Positions 53,231 to 63,927 are shown, numbered from the stretch's first letter. The stretch is DNA of 64,000 nucleotides from Magnetococcus sp. PR-3 (GCF_036689865.1 NZ_JBAHUQ010000017.1:1-64000); one strand, 5' to 3'. Notes: generated by a model not told the origin, from the sequence alone. A program made the numbers and translations.

Positions 53231-54235
53231 TTATGCCCCTTCCTTACGGCGTCTTTCTACTTCACGTATATGGCTGCCGCGCCATTCGATCAGTTTTTCT
53301 AAACCTTGCCGCAGCTCTGTGCGGGCTTCAAAGTCTAGCTCTTTACGGGCTTTGATGGGGCAGCCAATACGATTTTTTACAAAGGTTTGTCCAGCAGGCT
53401 CGTAGTGGATCTTCTGGTCAGAACCGTAGACCTCCAGGATCATCTCAGCCAGCTCTTTAATGGTCGTGCGGATGCCGGTACCGACATTATAGAAGGCGTC
53501 GGTGCTGTCTGATTTCATGGCGCAAACGTTGGCGCGACCACAATCGGCAACGTAAATAAAGTCATAGGCTTGTGTGCCATCACCATACACAACCGGGGGC
53601 AGACCTTGGTCCAGGCGGTCCAGAATTTTCATGATCACCGCAATGTAGGCCCCATGGTAATCCTGCCGGGGTCCATAGACGTTCATATAGCGCAGGCCAA
53701 CATAATCAAAATGCTGATCCGTACCTTGATAACGATGGTAGAGGGAACGGGCCATATGTTCCCCAGCAATTTTGGTAGCGCCATAGAAGGTCTTATTGTT
53801 GTAGACATGGTCCTCAACCATAGGCTCTTCCACCGCATCCCCATAGACCGAGGCGGAGGAGGAGAATACCAAGCGTTTGACGCCATTATTGACCATGGCT
53901 TCCAGCACATTAAAGGTGCCACCAATGTTGACCTCAAAAGCCGAACGGGGGTAGTCGTAGCAGTGCAGCAGCCACATTGCGGCAAAGTGAAAGACCCCAT
54001 CAATATCCTTCATGGCGGCATCTAGGATATCCCGCTGCATTAATTCCCCCCCCAAGGGGAAAATATTGACTCTGGAGTCGCCAAAGGCATCGGCAAGGTT
54101 ATCTTCATGACCACGGGAGAAATTGTCGAAAATCCGGACCTCAGCAACATCCTCCTTCAACAGTTCATCCACAGTGTGGGAACCGATGAGACCGGCGCCA
54201 CCAATGAGCAGTAGCCGCTTATCCTTGAGATCCAT
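53231..54235 (-). CDS. NAD-dependent epimerase/dehydratase (UDP-sugar type)
   Basis: A 334-residue extended SDR with LLIGGAGLIGSHTVDELL, SSSASVYGDAVEEPM, the active-site YGATK, and YDFIYVADCGRA. Resembles UDP-glucose/UDP-GlcNAc 4-epimerases. It precedes the aminotransferase and follows a 240-nt spacer with a perfect inverted repeat. Confidence 0.9.
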   Translation of the reverse strand: MDLKDKRLLLIGGAGLIGSHTVDELLKEDVAEVRIFDNFSRGHEDNLADAFGDSRVNIFPLGGELMQRDILDAAMKDIDGVFHFAAMWLLHCYDYPRSAFEVNIGGTFNVLEAMVNNGVKRLVFSSSASVYGDAVEEPMVEDHVYNNKTFYGATKIAGEHMARSLYHRYQGTDQHFDYVGLRYMNVYGPRQDYHGAYIAVIMKILDRLDQGLPPVVYGDGTQAYDFIYVADCGRANVCAMKSDSTDAFYNVGTGIRTTIKELAEMILEVYGSDQKIHYEPAGQTFVKNRIGCPIKARKELDFEARTELRQGLEKLIEWRGSHIREVERRRKEGA

Positions 54236-54417
54236 GTGTCACTCCTTGCCCTGTAAATGGGATCAATCAATCAACCGATTGGCATAAGGATGCGTGGGAA
54301 TGGTGGTTGGTTCAAGAGCTAACCTTCCATACCCATCGATAATCCTGGAATGGGATCTGTTTCAAGAATCGTGCAGAAATGGGCGGGGGCATGATTTTTT
54401 AAAGGGGGTGGCGCAGG

Positions 54418-54458
54418 TAGGTACGTAACAGCACAGAGTCTATACCGTTACGTACCTA
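54418..54458. repeat. Perfect 12-bp inverted repeat in spacer
   Basis: TAGGTACGTAAC and GTTACGTACCTA, 17 nt apart, located 20 nt past the stop of the fused oxidoreductase-acetyltransferase gene. No T-run; may be a weak transcript end or a binding site. Confidence 0.5.
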
Positions 54459-54478
54459 GGTATGTCAGAGGAAAAAGG

Positions 54479-56071
54479 CTATTCCGTCAGTCCTTCAGCA
54501 TCCATCATAGGTTTGCGGCGTAGCCCGCCGGCGGTCTCTTCATAAGCCAGACCGGTCCGAGGGCAGATAAGATCTTCTCCCATGCGCTCACCGCTCTCAC
54601 TGACCCAGCCCATCTGCTTCGCAGGGTTACCCACAACCAGTGCATGATCGGGTACACTCTTGGTCACCACAGCGCCCGCACCAATCATGGCGTAACGACC
54701 GATGGTGTTGCCGCAAATAATGGTGGCATTGGCACCAATGGTGGCCCCCTCTTTAACCAGGGTTGGCGAGAATTCATCTTTGCGGTTAATGTGGGCCCGA
54801 GGGGTCATCACATTGGTAAAGACACAGCTAGGCCCACAAAAAACATGTTTCTCCAGGGTTACCTTGTTGTAAAGAGAGACATTGTTCTGGACCTTGCAGC
54901 CATCCCCTATGGTGACATCTGGTCCAAGCATGGCGTTTTGACCGATAATACAGTCTTTACCAATGGTTGTACCTGACAGCACGTGGGAGAAGTGCCAGAT
55001 CTTTGAACCCGCGCCAATCTGTACATTGGCATCTACCGCAGCGGTTTCGTGCGCAAAGTATTCGCTGTTGCTGGTCGGCGCAGGGGCGGGGCGGGCGATC
55101 TCTTTTTGAGCGCGGTTGAGCACACTTAAAACACGGGTGCCTTCCCAGCCGTCTGTACGGGGCGTGGTTCGGGTGGTGACGCAGTGGTGAAAGTGGGAAA
55201 GCTCCAAGCCCAAAGGTTCATCTTGGGTGACAGGAATAAGCTCCCCAGTCCCTTTTTCAGCAACAGGTACACCGTTATCCCAATTCACTTTATGACGGTA
55301 GAGTTGTAGTTTTTCATCCCAGCTTAAGGTGTCATTAAAGACCAGCATGCCCTCTTCACAGACCACCACCAGCTTCTGCTCCTTAAACGGGTGTAGCCAG
55401 GAGACAAAAATATGGCTGCGCACCCCGGAAGTGAATTGAAGGTGGGTCAGGGTAATGTCGGCCACATCTTCACTGACAAATGAGTGGCCTTGGCAACTGA
55501 CATCGCAGGGCTCTTCCCCAACCAGATCCAGGATCATGGAGATATCGTGCGGGGCAAAGCTCCACAGGACATTCTCTTCACTGCGCAGTTTGCCCATATT
55601 TAAGCGGTTGGAGTAGATATAGCGCAGCTTACCCAGGTCCCCTTTTTGTAGAACCTCTTTAAGCTTCAGGTAAACCGGGTGGTACTGCAACAGGTGCCCC
55701 ACCATTAAGATGCGCCCCTTATCATCGGCCAACTGGGACAGCTCTTTGGCGTTCTCTTCCTTCAGAGCCAGTGGCTTTTCCACAAAGACATCCAAGCCCG
55801 CTTCAAGCGCCTGCTTCACCAGTTGGTAATGGGTTACGGCAGGGGAGGCAATGACCATGGCTTTAATATCCAGCGCAGCCAGGCTTTCAGAGAGAGTGGC
55901 AAACAGTGGAACTTGGTACTCTCCGGCCAGCTTGCCCGCCATGCCCGCATGATCAGGGTCACAAATGGCCGCAAGGCAGCCTTTTTCATGAAGGACACGG
56001 GCTAAGTTCTTACCCCAGTAACCGGCACCAACAAGTAGTGTCTTAACGGGTTGTGCACTGTTCTGTTGCAT
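54479..56071 (-). CDS. Fused Gfo/Idh oxidoreductase - hexapeptide acetyltransferase
   Basis: A 530-residue fusion. Residues 1-330 are a Gfo/Idh/MocA dehydrogenase ([29 protein letters not shown] with the conserved EKP). From about 345 on there is a left-handed beta-helix acetyltransferase ([49 protein letters not shown]) like WbpD/WlbB. The separate enzymes oxidise C-3 and acetylate the 3-amino group in UDP-diacetamido-uronate synthesis. With the aminotransferase nearby, one polypeptide could do the first and last steps. The ATG has GAGG upstream. Confidence 0.9.
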   Translation of the reverse strand: MQQNSAQPVKTLLVGAGYWGKNLARVLHEKGCLAAICDPDHAGMAGKLAGEYQVPLFATLSESLAALDIKAMVIASPAVTHYQLVKQALEAGLDVFVEKPLALKEENAKELSQLADDKGRILMVGHLLQYHPVYLKLKEVLQKGDLGKLRYIYSNRLNMGKLRSEENVLWSFAPHDISMILDLVGEEPCDVSCQGHSFVSEDVADITLTHLQFTSGVRSHIFVSWLHPFKEQKLVVVCEEGMLVFNDTLSWDEKLQLYRHKVNWDNGVPVAEKGTGELIPVTQDEPLGLELSHFHHCVTTRTTPRTDGWEGTRVLSVLNRAQKEIARPAPAPTSNSEYFAHETAAVDANVQIGAGSKIWHFSHVLSGTTIGKDCIIGQNAMLGPDVTIGDGCKVQNNVSLYNKVTLEKHVFCGPSCVFTNVMTPRAHINRKDEFSPTLVKEGATIGANATIICGNTIGRYAMIGAGAVVTKSVPDHALVVGNPAKQMGWVSESGERMGEDLICPRTGLAYEETAGGLRRKPMMDAEGLTE

Positions 56072-56310
56072 CGTATGCCTCAAAAAAAAATCGAGTGAAC
56101 TGAACAATCAGGGCAGGTATGACCGTTCATTGACCGAGAGATGAGCCGTTAGGGGGCAAATATACCCTACGGTACGCTTCTCTTGACGGGGCTATGGTAC
56201 TCCATATTTCTATCAATGTGGATGGTCCACCTGCGGCATGATTTTGTTTTTTAATGATGACAGGGGTGCTGTGCAGGGTGTGTTCTCTATCGTTTCGGTT
56301 ACATAGAGAC

Positions 56311-57930
56311 TTACGAGGTTGTTTTGGGCTTAGAAAGCCAGTTGAGAAAAGCCACCCAACGTGGGTTCTGGAGCCAAGGGGCTTTTCCGTGGGTGATGAT
56401 GTCATAAATTTCTTGTAGTGAAACCAGCATGCCATCCCAACGGAACAGCAGCAGCATGACGGTCGTTAGAGCCAGAGATAAAAGAAAGTTGCTTAAACTG
56501 GCTCCGCTTAGGTTGATCCAGCAGGCGAGAACAGAGAAGGTTGGTATAAGAAGATAGAGCTTTTTCGCAAAGAGTTGTCCACCGTAAAAACGCTCTGCCA
56601 TCCAGATACGGGTTGTGAAGTTCCACGCCAAGGCCAGTAAGGTGGCCAGAGCAGCCCCTTTAATGCCGTAAATGGGAATAAGTAAGGCGTTACCTGCAAA
56701 GTTGACTAAAGCTGAGAGAATAGAAAAAACAGTGCTCAGGGGGACCAGCTTTGCATCGGATTTCCATATGTTTCCAAAGAGAATAATCCCCATTTGAATG
56801 CAGGTGCCAATAAGCAACAGAACCAGGACAATTTCAGCCCCCGCATATTGGGATAACCCCAACAGAGGGAAGAGTGTGGTGACGGCAACCTGCAAAAGTG
56901 GTAGCAGCGCAAAACTTATTAATAAAAGCGTCGTCGCCCGTTGGCTGTAGAGACGAATGTGCTCTCGATCTTGACGGATACCAACATCCATAAACCGCAC
57001 GGTCAGCATATTTGATAACGGGGTGAGGATAAAATAGGCAAAATTAATAAGTAGGTAGGCAAAAATATAGATACCAGCCTGTTTTAGATCCAATAGGTAG
57101 GAGATGGACCAAAGGTCGATCCAATTAAAAATAACCCCACCAATAATACCAAAAGGGGTGCTCCATCCATAATGGATCATAGCCATCATGCGGGGTTTGG
57201 CGATGTGAAAAGTTGTGGTTTTTCGTTGTACCAGCCGCGCTATAAAGAGACCAATGGCCATGCCATATCCTGCCAGATAGGCGTAGGCAAAATAGCTCCA
57301 ATTAAGGGGAGTGTCCAATAGGACATGGGTTACTAAGACAAACAGTAGGTTTGCCGAAACAAAGACTTTGATCAGGATGTTGCCTGTAAAATAAGATTGG
57401 GCAATGAGCAGGTAGTTATAGCCATCAGCCAGGACCACAATGGAAAAGGCGATGATGAGGAAAAAGAGTCCAAAAAGGTGATTGTCACCTAAGAGGTTGA
57501 AGTGGTGATTAACGATGAGCCCAACTAAGATAATGGCAGCAAAAAAAAGGCCTCTTAAAAACAGAAAACTACCTGCACTGGTTGCCATACTGTTGTGGTT
57601 TTGTAGCTCTTCTCGGGCTTGACGCACAAACGCTTCATGGGTCCAGCTCATTCCTAAAGCAATGGCTGTGGTAAGAAAAGAGAGAAAAAGCTGGTAGGTG
57701 GCATAGATCTCAGGCGCCACAAATTTACCCACAAGATACATGACAATTAGGCTGAGAAAGACCACCACCATTTGTAGCTTGAAGAGTCGAAAAAAGGTTG
57801 CGAACAGGTTCACATGTTCTCTCCAAGCAGGGTCTTGCTGCTGCAGAAGGGGGGGGGAAGGTTCTATCTCGTGGGAACCTCTATGCTGTATGGGTACCAT
57901 ATCGGTTGGTTTGTGTGAAAGGTCCATCAT
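56311..57930 (-). CDS. Wzx-type polysaccharide flippase
   Basis: A 539-residue protein with 12-14 membrane spans of the MOP/PST family: FRLFKLQMVVVFLSLIVMYLVGKFVAPEIYATYQ near the start, and typical central segments (GWSTPFGIIGGVIFNWIDLWSISYLL; YGIKGAALATLLALAWNFTTRIWMAERF). It probably moves lipid-linked repeat units across the inner membrane. A run of nine C in the coding strand near codon 28 is a potential slippage site. ATG at 57927 is an alternative start. Confidence 0.87.
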   Translation of the reverse strand: MMDLSHKPTDMVPIQHRGSHEIEPSPPLLQQQDPAWREHVNLFATFFRLFKLQMVVVFLSLIVMYLVGKFVAPEIYATYQLFLSFLTTAIALGMSWTHEAFVRQAREELQNHNSMATSAGSFLFLRGLFFAAIILVGLIVNHHFNLLGDNHLFGLFFLIIAFSIVVLADGYNYLLIAQSYFTGNILIKVFVSANLLFVLVTHVLLDTPLNWSYFAYAYLAGYGMAIGLFIARLVQRKTTTFHIAKPRMMAMIHYGWSTPFGIIGGVIFNWIDLWSISYLLDLKQAGIYIFAYLLINFAYFILTPLSNMLTVRFMDVGIRQDREHIRLYSQRATTLLLISFALLPLLQVAVTTLFPLLGLSQYAGAEIVLVLLLIGTCIQMGIILFGNIWKSDAKLVPLSTVFSILSALVNFAGNALLIPIYGIKGAALATLLALAWNFTTRIWMAERFYGGQLFAKKLYLLIPTFSVLACWINLSGASLSNFLLSLALTTVMLLLFRWDGMLVSLQEIYDIITHGKAPWLQNPRWVAFLNWLSKPKTTS

Positions 57931-58198
57931 GGTTACACCAGGGGTGATCTTCTTTTTTCTGTGGTCTAAAGTTCGTGTTCTTATCCTTTTTTCCCCTTGG
58001 TTTAGAGGACGTATGCACGAACTTATGGCATGATTTCTGACTCTAAGGTGGCAAGCTTGATGGATGAGATGGTGTAACGCTCATCAGGGGTGAAAACTTA
58101 GATGACAGGATGCCTGGGCATTGTTGGGTGCTTTACGTATCATCTGACTGGATGTCTCGGATGACAAGGCTGGACTTTGAAGGCTTGGATGGGAGTGG

Positions 58199-59305
58199 AT
58201 GATGTTGCAACGGATGGTGAAAATTGCACGTTGGGGTAGCAAATTACTGTGGCAACGTCCCCGTGGTTGGCATGCGCTGGTCTATAATACGTTAATGGCC
58301 AAAGCCAAAGTAACCAAGCCCTTGCTCATGCCGTGTCATATCTCTATTGAGCCCACCAATGTGTGTAATTTACGTTGCCCGGTGTGTGAAACAGGCAACC
58401 ACTCCATGGAACGACCCTCTGGCATGATGTCTTTAGAGGATTTTAAAGAGATTATCGATAAGGTATCTCCTTACAGCCAAAGTTTAATGTTCTACTTCAT
58501 GGGGGAGCCCTTTCTTAACCCCTATGCCTATGAAATGATCCACTATGCCCGCCAAAAGGGTATGTATGTAGAGACCTGTACCAATGGTGAGCGGGTTGAT
58601 CCGCAAGCGCTGATGAACTCTGGCATTAACCGTATCAGCTTTCAAATCGGTGGGATGACGCAAGAGAGCCATGAGGTCTACCGGGTTAAAGGGGATCTGT
58701 CCAAAACCCTGGAAAAACTCTATGCCTTGGTCAAATTAAACCGAGAGCTTGGTAGCCCCGTGGAAATTGAGGCGGGGTTTATTGTGATGAAACACAATGA
58801 ACATGAAGTGCCACTGTTTAAAAAGTGGGCTGCGGAATCTGGCGTTGAGCTGGTGCAGGTGGTGAAACCCTGCGTACGAAATGTGGAAGAGGGCAAGCAG
58901 TTTTTGACGGAAAGCCCAGAGTATTGGATCTATGACAAAAGCAAATTTAATCAGGGTGTTTTAACCCCTTCGTCACTTCCAGATAATGAATGTACCTGGG
59001 TCTGGACCAGTACACTGGTTAACTGGGATGGAGAGGTTATCCCCTGTTGTCGGGATGCCCACGGCCACCATGGCACAGGTAACCTGTTGGAACAGACCCT
59101 GCCTGAGATCTGGAATGGGGATAAGATGGTTGCCTTCCGTCGGCAAATTACCCAAGCTCAGGGGCAGGTGGAGATTTGTAAACTCTGTAGTGGCTTTGGT
59201 ATTCCCCTGCTGGTTCAGGCTAACTATCAGTCGGATAACAGTTTTGAAATCAGCCCAACCCCCCCTAAACCCCCGCAAAAAATTATTGAGATCAAACCGG
59301 TTTAG
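58199..59305 (+). CDS. Radical-SAM/SPASM protein
   Basis: A 368-residue protein with Cys56-X3-Cys60-X2-Cys63 (NVCNLRCPVC), FMGEPFLNP, and a C-terminal SPASM Cys set (CTWVWTSTLVNWDGEVIPCCRD, ICKLC). Such enzymes modify peptides, lipids or glycans with extra Fe-S clusters; several occur in polysaccharide clusters. It converges on, and overlaps by 14 nt, the GT-C-like gene on the other strand. The ATG follows GGGAG. Confidence 0.85.
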   Translation: MMLQRMVKIARWGSKLLWQRPRGWHALVYNTLMAKAKVTKPLLMPCHISIEPTNVCNLRCPVCETGNHSMERPSGMMSLEDFKEIIDKVSPYSQSLMFYFMGEPFLNPYAYEMIHYARQKGMYVETCTNGERVDPQALMNSGINRISFQIGGMTQESHEVYRVKGDLSKTLEKLYALVKLNRELGSPVEIEAGFIVMKHNEHEVPLFKKWAAESGVELVQVVKPCVRNVEEGKQFLTESPEYWIYDKSKFNQGVLTPSSLPDNECTWVWTSTLVNWDGEVIPCCRDAHGHHGTGNLLEQTLPEIWNGDKMVAFRRQITQAQGQVEICKLCSGFGIPLLVQANYQSDNSFEISPTPPKPPQKIIEIKPV

Positions 59306-60800
59306 GCTCTTGGCTATTGGGGCGCTCAAAGGCCAAGAGTTGAAGGTTGTCCATATCCACCACCACCTGGCCTGTTATCTGTAGTTCCTCGGTTGAGGTG
59401 TAGCTTTTATCGATCAACAGGTGGGTTAGTTGGTAGGTCTCCATCAACTGATTGACAGAGTGCCGAAGAACCGGAAAAAAAGCCTCAGCCTTTTTGAACC
59501 CATAACCATGGGTGCCCCATAACACCGGCTTCTCGGTATGATAGGCCAGTAAATCAGACATATGGCAGGGTAGGCACATGGTTCGTGCGTGTGGGGCGCT
59601 GCGTAGATGTTCAATCACCTTCTGCATGGCCGGTGTTAATGCCCCACTGGCATCGGTTCGGCTCTGCATGAACTGCCGGATGATTTGCCCATAAAGAACC
59701 AAATGGATAAGGGTAATACTACCGATGAGCAGTTGGGTCGGCCATGTCCAGGTTGGGATAGAGAAGAGCAGTTCTGCCACCAGAACCAAGTTTAGGGGCA
59801 GTGCATATTTGATATATTTGGTCCCTTCACCAAACCCCCGTAAAGACTTGATGAAAATCGTCAAAAAAGCCCAAAGATAGATCCCCGTTACCAAGCTCAA
59901 TAAAAGCGGGGTATAGGTTTGCTGGGGTATCCAGGCCAGCAGTACCAAGGCCAAGATCCATGGGTTATACGCAAACATGCGGACCATTAATCGTTTAAAG
60001 ACATGGTGGAAGTTTTCCTGGTGGTCTTTGGGGGTGCCGTAAATAGGCGAATCCTGAACAGCGTGGGCTTTAAGTAGATTAATGTTCCGCAGCCAAAAAG
60101 TCACAATATCGTGGTGGGCACGGATAATTTTGATCACCAGCTCTTTGTGCAGCAGCAACGCCAAGCCATAGCCCAAAGGTAGGGGCAGGAGATAACGTAG
60201 ATCCGCCTGGGTTAAAGCCATAAAGGGGAGCAGGAAAAAGACCAGCTGTAAGGTTAATTTATGGGTAAAAATAAGCAGCATGACCCCCGTAGAGGCCACC
60301 AGAATACCGATCCATAACCCCTGCTGTAGTGCCAGTACAAGCCCGATTAAAACCATAAAAAAGAGTAACACCCCCAAAGGGCGTGAGGTCAGGTTTGCAT
60401 ACTCCATAACCGTAGAGCCAATGGTGGCATAGAGTAACAGGCCTACCATGGCTGCGGTGGGCCCGCTGGTTGTGTAAAGCAGGCTTGCAATGCCTAAGGC
60501 AATAGGCAGATCAAGCAGGGTGCTAAGAAGCCAGTAGTAATGGTTCACAACTCTTGCAGGGAAAAAACCTAAAAAAATACTAAATCCTGGGGGGTACCAC
60601 TGCTCATCCAGCTCTAATAAGTAGATGTTTGGTAACGTGATGAGGGCTTTTTTTTGTTGGCGATAAACTTGGCTGCACTGCAAAAAATAGTAGGCGTCGC
60701 AGCCACTATGGCGAACATGCCAAAAGGGGAGTATGCGCAGTACAACAAAGCCGAGAGCAAACAGTATAATCAGTGATAGTGGCATGGTTGCCTTATCCAT
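59292..60800 (-). CDS. GT-C-like membrane protein (502 aa)
   Basis: About 10-12 membrane spans starting at residues 8-25, with a first periplasmic loop containing GCDAYYFLQ and later LLELDEQWYPPGFSIFLGF, and a soluble C-terminal domain of about 110 residues. Layout fits a lipid-phosphate-sugar-dependent glycosyltransferase or polymerase. Its start lies 15 nt behind the upstream GT4 gene. Family not certain. Confidence 0.68.
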   Translation of the reverse strand: MDKATMPLSLIILFALGFVVLRILPFWHVRHSGCDAYYFLQCSQVYRQQKKALITLPNIYLLELDEQWYPPGFSIFLGFFPARVVNHYYWLLSTLLDLPIALGIASLLYTTSGPTAAMVGLLLYATIGSTVMEYANLTSRPLGVLLFFMVLIGLVLALQQGLWIGILVASTGVMLLIFTHKLTLQLVFFLLPFMALTQADLRYLLPLPLGYGLALLLHKELVIKIIRAHHDIVTFWLRNINLLKAHAVQDSPIYGTPKDHQENFHHVFKRLMVRMFAYNPWILALVLLAWIPQQTYTPLLLSLVTGIYLWAFLTIFIKSLRGFGEGTKYIKYALPLNLVLVAELLFSIPTWTWPTQLLIGSITLIHLVLYGQIIRQFMQSRTDASGALTPAMQKVIEHLRSAPHARTMCLPCHMSDLLAYHTEKPVLWGTHGYGFKKAEAFFPVLRHSVNQLMETYQLTHLLIDKSYTSTEELQITGQVVVDMDNLQLLAFERPNSQEPKPV

Positions 60801-60815
60801 AAGAGGTTTATGGGG

Positions 60816-62027
60816 TTAAGGGGTGTCTAAAACCCGTTGGAACAGGCTGGTTTTTTGGGTATGCACATGGTTTATTTCATGGTTATAAATGGCCCGCTCA
60901 CGCCCATGTTTTCCTAATCTATCGGCCTGTTTAGGGTCATCCAACAGTTCTATGACAGCTTGGGCCACTTGATCGACAGCACCTTCGGGGAATAAGCGTC
61001 CGGTCACACCATCTTCGATCAACTCTTTATGCCACTGCACATCATAAGCGATGACAGGCCGGCCTGAGGCACAGGCTTCAATCAGGCTAAAGCCCCCAAC
61101 CAAGCTTAGGTTAACACTGGCGGCTTTACGTAGAGAGAGCGCCAATATATTGGGTTGAAAACCGCACAAAAGCACATGCTTTTGTAAAATTGGGTCTTGC
61201 GCAACCGTTTGACGGACGCTTTCCCACTCCAAGCCTTCACCAAGCATGACAAGCAAGAAATCATCCCGTGTTTCAGCAATTTTCCGGGCGATGTCCAAAC
61301 AGCCATAAATATGGTTGTCTTTGACAAAGCGTCCAACAAAAGAGAGGAGATGCTTGGGCCGGTTGGTTGGAAGAAATGTTTCAATCGGCTCCTTAGAGAT
61401 GGCATCAATCTCATGAAAATCCATGCCATGGGGAAAAACCGCCATCCTGGTATCAGAAAAACCCAGTTTTTTATAATCATCAATCAAGTGTTGTCGTATG
61501 GGAAAAACCCACGGGTAGCGACGAATGGTAAAGGATTCCATCCACCAAGCCAGGCTATCACGGCTGCCAAAAATGCGCGGCAGGGCATTCTTAGTATCTA
61601 ACGATGCCTGATGCCGATAGTCCGAGTGGATGGTCATGCATAGTTTAACATGAGGATTAAGACGTTTTAGGGCCAAGCCCAATAAACCACAAAGAAACGG
61701 ATCGTTGGAGCGGATGATGTCGATACGCTCCTGACGGATTAAACGATGAATGCGAAAGAGTGTGCGAAGCAGATGAAAAGGGGCCAGTAGATGGCGCAAA
61801 GCTTTTGAACGGCTACCGTTGAGCCAGTCGATCCCAAAATCGTAGACACGGTGAATGGTGTTAAGATCAATACAGCGGTTACGGTAGGCGTAAGGGTGTA
61901 CAGAGATCACCCGTTCAAAAAAGCCGTTTTCATCCCGTTCTAAAATAATATGGTCCACCCCTTTTTCTTTAAGTACAGCATAGTCTGCGGGGACTAGGCA
62001 GAGTAGACGGGGTTTTTGGTTGTGCAT
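60816..62027 (-). CDS. GT4-family glycosyltransferase
   Basis: A 403-residue GT-B enzyme. The C-terminal domain has LLSFVGRFVKDNHIYGCLDIA, VMLGEGLEWESV and the donor-site GFSLIEACASGRPVIAYDVQWHKE. It uses a nucleotide sugar on the cytoplasmic face. The start MHNQKPRLL is chosen for AAGGA 8 nt upstream. Confidence 0.88.
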   Translation of the reverse strand: MHNQKPRLLCLVPADYAVLKEKGVDHIILERDENGFFERVISVHPYAYRNRCIDLNTIHRVYDFGIDWLNGSRSKALRHLLAPFHLLRTLFRIHRLIRQERIDIIRSNDPFLCGLLGLALKRLNPHVKLCMTIHSDYRHQASLDTKNALPRIFGSRDSLAWWMESFTIRRYPWVFPIRQHLIDDYKKLGFSDTRMAVFPHGMDFHEIDAISKEPIETFLPTNRPKHLLSFVGRFVKDNHIYGCLDIARKIAETRDDFLLVMLGEGLEWESVRQTVAQDPILQKHVLLCGFQPNILALSLRKAASVNLSLVGGFSLIEACASGRPVIAYDVQWHKELIEDGVTGRLFPEGAVDQVAQAVIELLDDPKQADRLGKHGRERAIYNHEINHVHTQKTSLFQRVLDTP

Positions 62028-62575
62028 GGGGGGTGTCCTTATGGTGGAGCCATACCTGAGCCGTAAATGGCAAGCATGGCTCATCGTAGATCAGGAGGCC
62101 AAGGGATGAAAGTCTCTCTGTTCTTTTCCTCGGGCTGATGCAATGCCCTCTAAGAACACACGTTTTTTTCATAATGCTGCCTGGGTAGCGTAAGGATGGT
62201 TGCCGGTTCAGGCCATTTAGTCGGTGGGTAGACCTCTTTGGTCACAAGCTTTTTAGGTGTGGCTTTTATGCAGGAGCTTGCATCTCACAAGGGGGGGGGG
62301 ATCTTTCAGTCGGTCATACTTAGAGCAAAGTCTGTGATCTGCTTAGGGTTGAGCCTACAACCTGAACGTTGCTGGTTTCTATGATCTGCTCTGTCATGGT
62401 GTGGTTGATCGGCCGGGTACCGACAAAGGCGGGAGTAGGAATTGGGTGTCTTAATCGGGAATGAGGGTGTACCCGCGAGCTTGTGGTCACACACCTGTAT
62501 TGTTGCGCGGATAGGAATAGGGTAAGTTGCGTAGGGAATGGATTTTGATATGCAGAGAAAGCGCCGTGAATACCC
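62028..62575. other. 548-nt divergent spacer
   Basis: Separates two divergent GT4 genes. No convincing gene. It contains a run of ten G (62291-62300) and probably the promoters of both genes, but no clear consensus was found. Confidence 0.5.
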
Positions 62576-63742
62576 ATGAAAATTATACATATTATACCCA
62601 AACTTAATACAGGGGGCAGTCAGTGGATGCTCTTTAAGGTTCTGGTCGCGGGTCAGGCCGATGACCGGTTTGAACAGTCGGTTTTATGTTTGGGGCAAGA
62701 AGATACCATTGGTCATTTGTTGCAGAAGAAGGGAATTACCGTTCACTATTTACGCATGAGCCGCCCAACACCGGCTCTGCTATGGAAATTCATTCGTTTT
62801 TTCCGCCATAACCGGGCAGATGTTGTGGTCAGTTGGTTGTTTGTTTCTGACTTTTTAAGCTTGATCACACGTCCTTTTACCGGCATTCCTCAACTTATTT
62901 CCAACCTGCGCAGTTCCGCCCCTAACCGGCAAACCTTGGGTATGCAGGATCTTATCTTACTGCATATGAACCGTTTTTTGTCCGCACGGCTGGATGGCAT
63001 GCTACACAATGCCCAAGAGGGGCGGCGTCAACTCACGGCGCGGGGGTTTGTGCCAGGTTGGTGGCACTACATTCCCAATGGTTTTGAGCTGGATCGTCTC
63101 TCACCAGATCCTGATGCCAATAGGGCGCTGAAGCTCAGGTTAAATCTCTCTGCCGAACAGTCAATATTCGGCTGCTTTGCACGATACCACCCTTCTAAAG
63201 ATTATCCCGTTTTACTGCAAGCTTTTGCCCAGTTGGTTAAAAAACAACCTTCTGCGCATCTGCTGTTGGTCGGACGGGATATTGATGATCCTCATCTGGC
63301 CAAGCGTATTGAAGAATGGGGGGTGCAGGAGAAGGTGACGACACTGGGGGAGGTGACTGATGTGGCGCAATGGATGTCGGGTCTGGATGTCGCCGTCTTA
63401 GCTTCCTGTAAAGGGGAGGGCTTTCCTAACTTTCTTGGTGAGGCGATGTGTTGCGGGGTGCCATGTGTTGCAACCGACTCTGGCGACAGTGCCCATGTGG
63501 TTGGCCAAACCGGTATAATCGTACCAACCAAGGATGTTGATGCCCTTAGCGCAGCCATGGAGCAGATGATGACTTTATCCCATAGTGAACGCTCCAGGCT
63601 GGGTCAAGCTGCGCGTGAACGTATGGAGCAGCACTTTGATATTCATCACATTGCAGAGGCCTACCATCGGGTCTATTTGGCTTTGAAGAATCATCAACAT
63701 CCGGATGATGTGCCCTTCGACTCTAAACAAGACTCATGTTGA
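62576..63742 (+). CDS. GT4-family glycosyltransferase
   Basis: A 388-residue GT-B glycosyltransferase starting MKIIHIIPKLNTGGSQ, with GCFARYHPSKDYPVLLQAFAQL, LLLVGRDIDD and the donor-binding GEGFPNFLGEAMCCGVPCVATDSGDSAHVVG. Glycan acceptor unknown. It has a poor Shine-Dalgarno sequence. It is the last complete gene in the window. Confidence 0.9.
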   Translation: MKIIHIIPKLNTGGSQWMLFKVLVAGQADDRFEQSVLCLGQEDTIGHLLQKKGITVHYLRMSRPTPALLWKFIRFFRHNRADVVVSWLFVSDFLSLITRPFTGIPQLISNLRSSAPNRQTLGMQDLILLHMNRFLSARLDGMLHNAQEGRRQLTARGFVPGWWHYIPNGFELDRLSPDPDANRALKLRLNLSAEQSIFGCFARYHPSKDYPVLLQAFAQLVKKQPSAHLLLVGRDIDDPHLAKRIEEWGVQEKVTTLGEVTDVAQWMSGLDVAVLASCKGEGFPNFLGEAMCCGVPCVATDSGDSAHVVGQTGIIVPTKDVDALSAAMEQMMTLSHSERSRLGQAARERMEQHFDIHHIAEAYHRVYLALKNHQHPDDVPFDSKQDSC

Positions 63743-63927
63743 AAATAGCGGGCACCAGCCCAAGCCCTTTTTGAATCGATCTCTTGACCAGGCCTGAAAA
63801 GAGGGGATTGAAGGCATAGGTTGCCCTCTAACGTAAGATGGCCTATTTTCACCCCTGTTTTTATGCATGACTATAGTTGATGATATAAGGTGTATCTTGT
63901 GGCTTGTTCGTGGTTTTGTGGGCGTGA

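Noticed and set aside
52752-53405. 217-codon plus-strand frame opposite the sugar aminotransferase
   Set aside because: Antisense Ser/Thr/Ala-rich shadow spanning the junction of two real genes.
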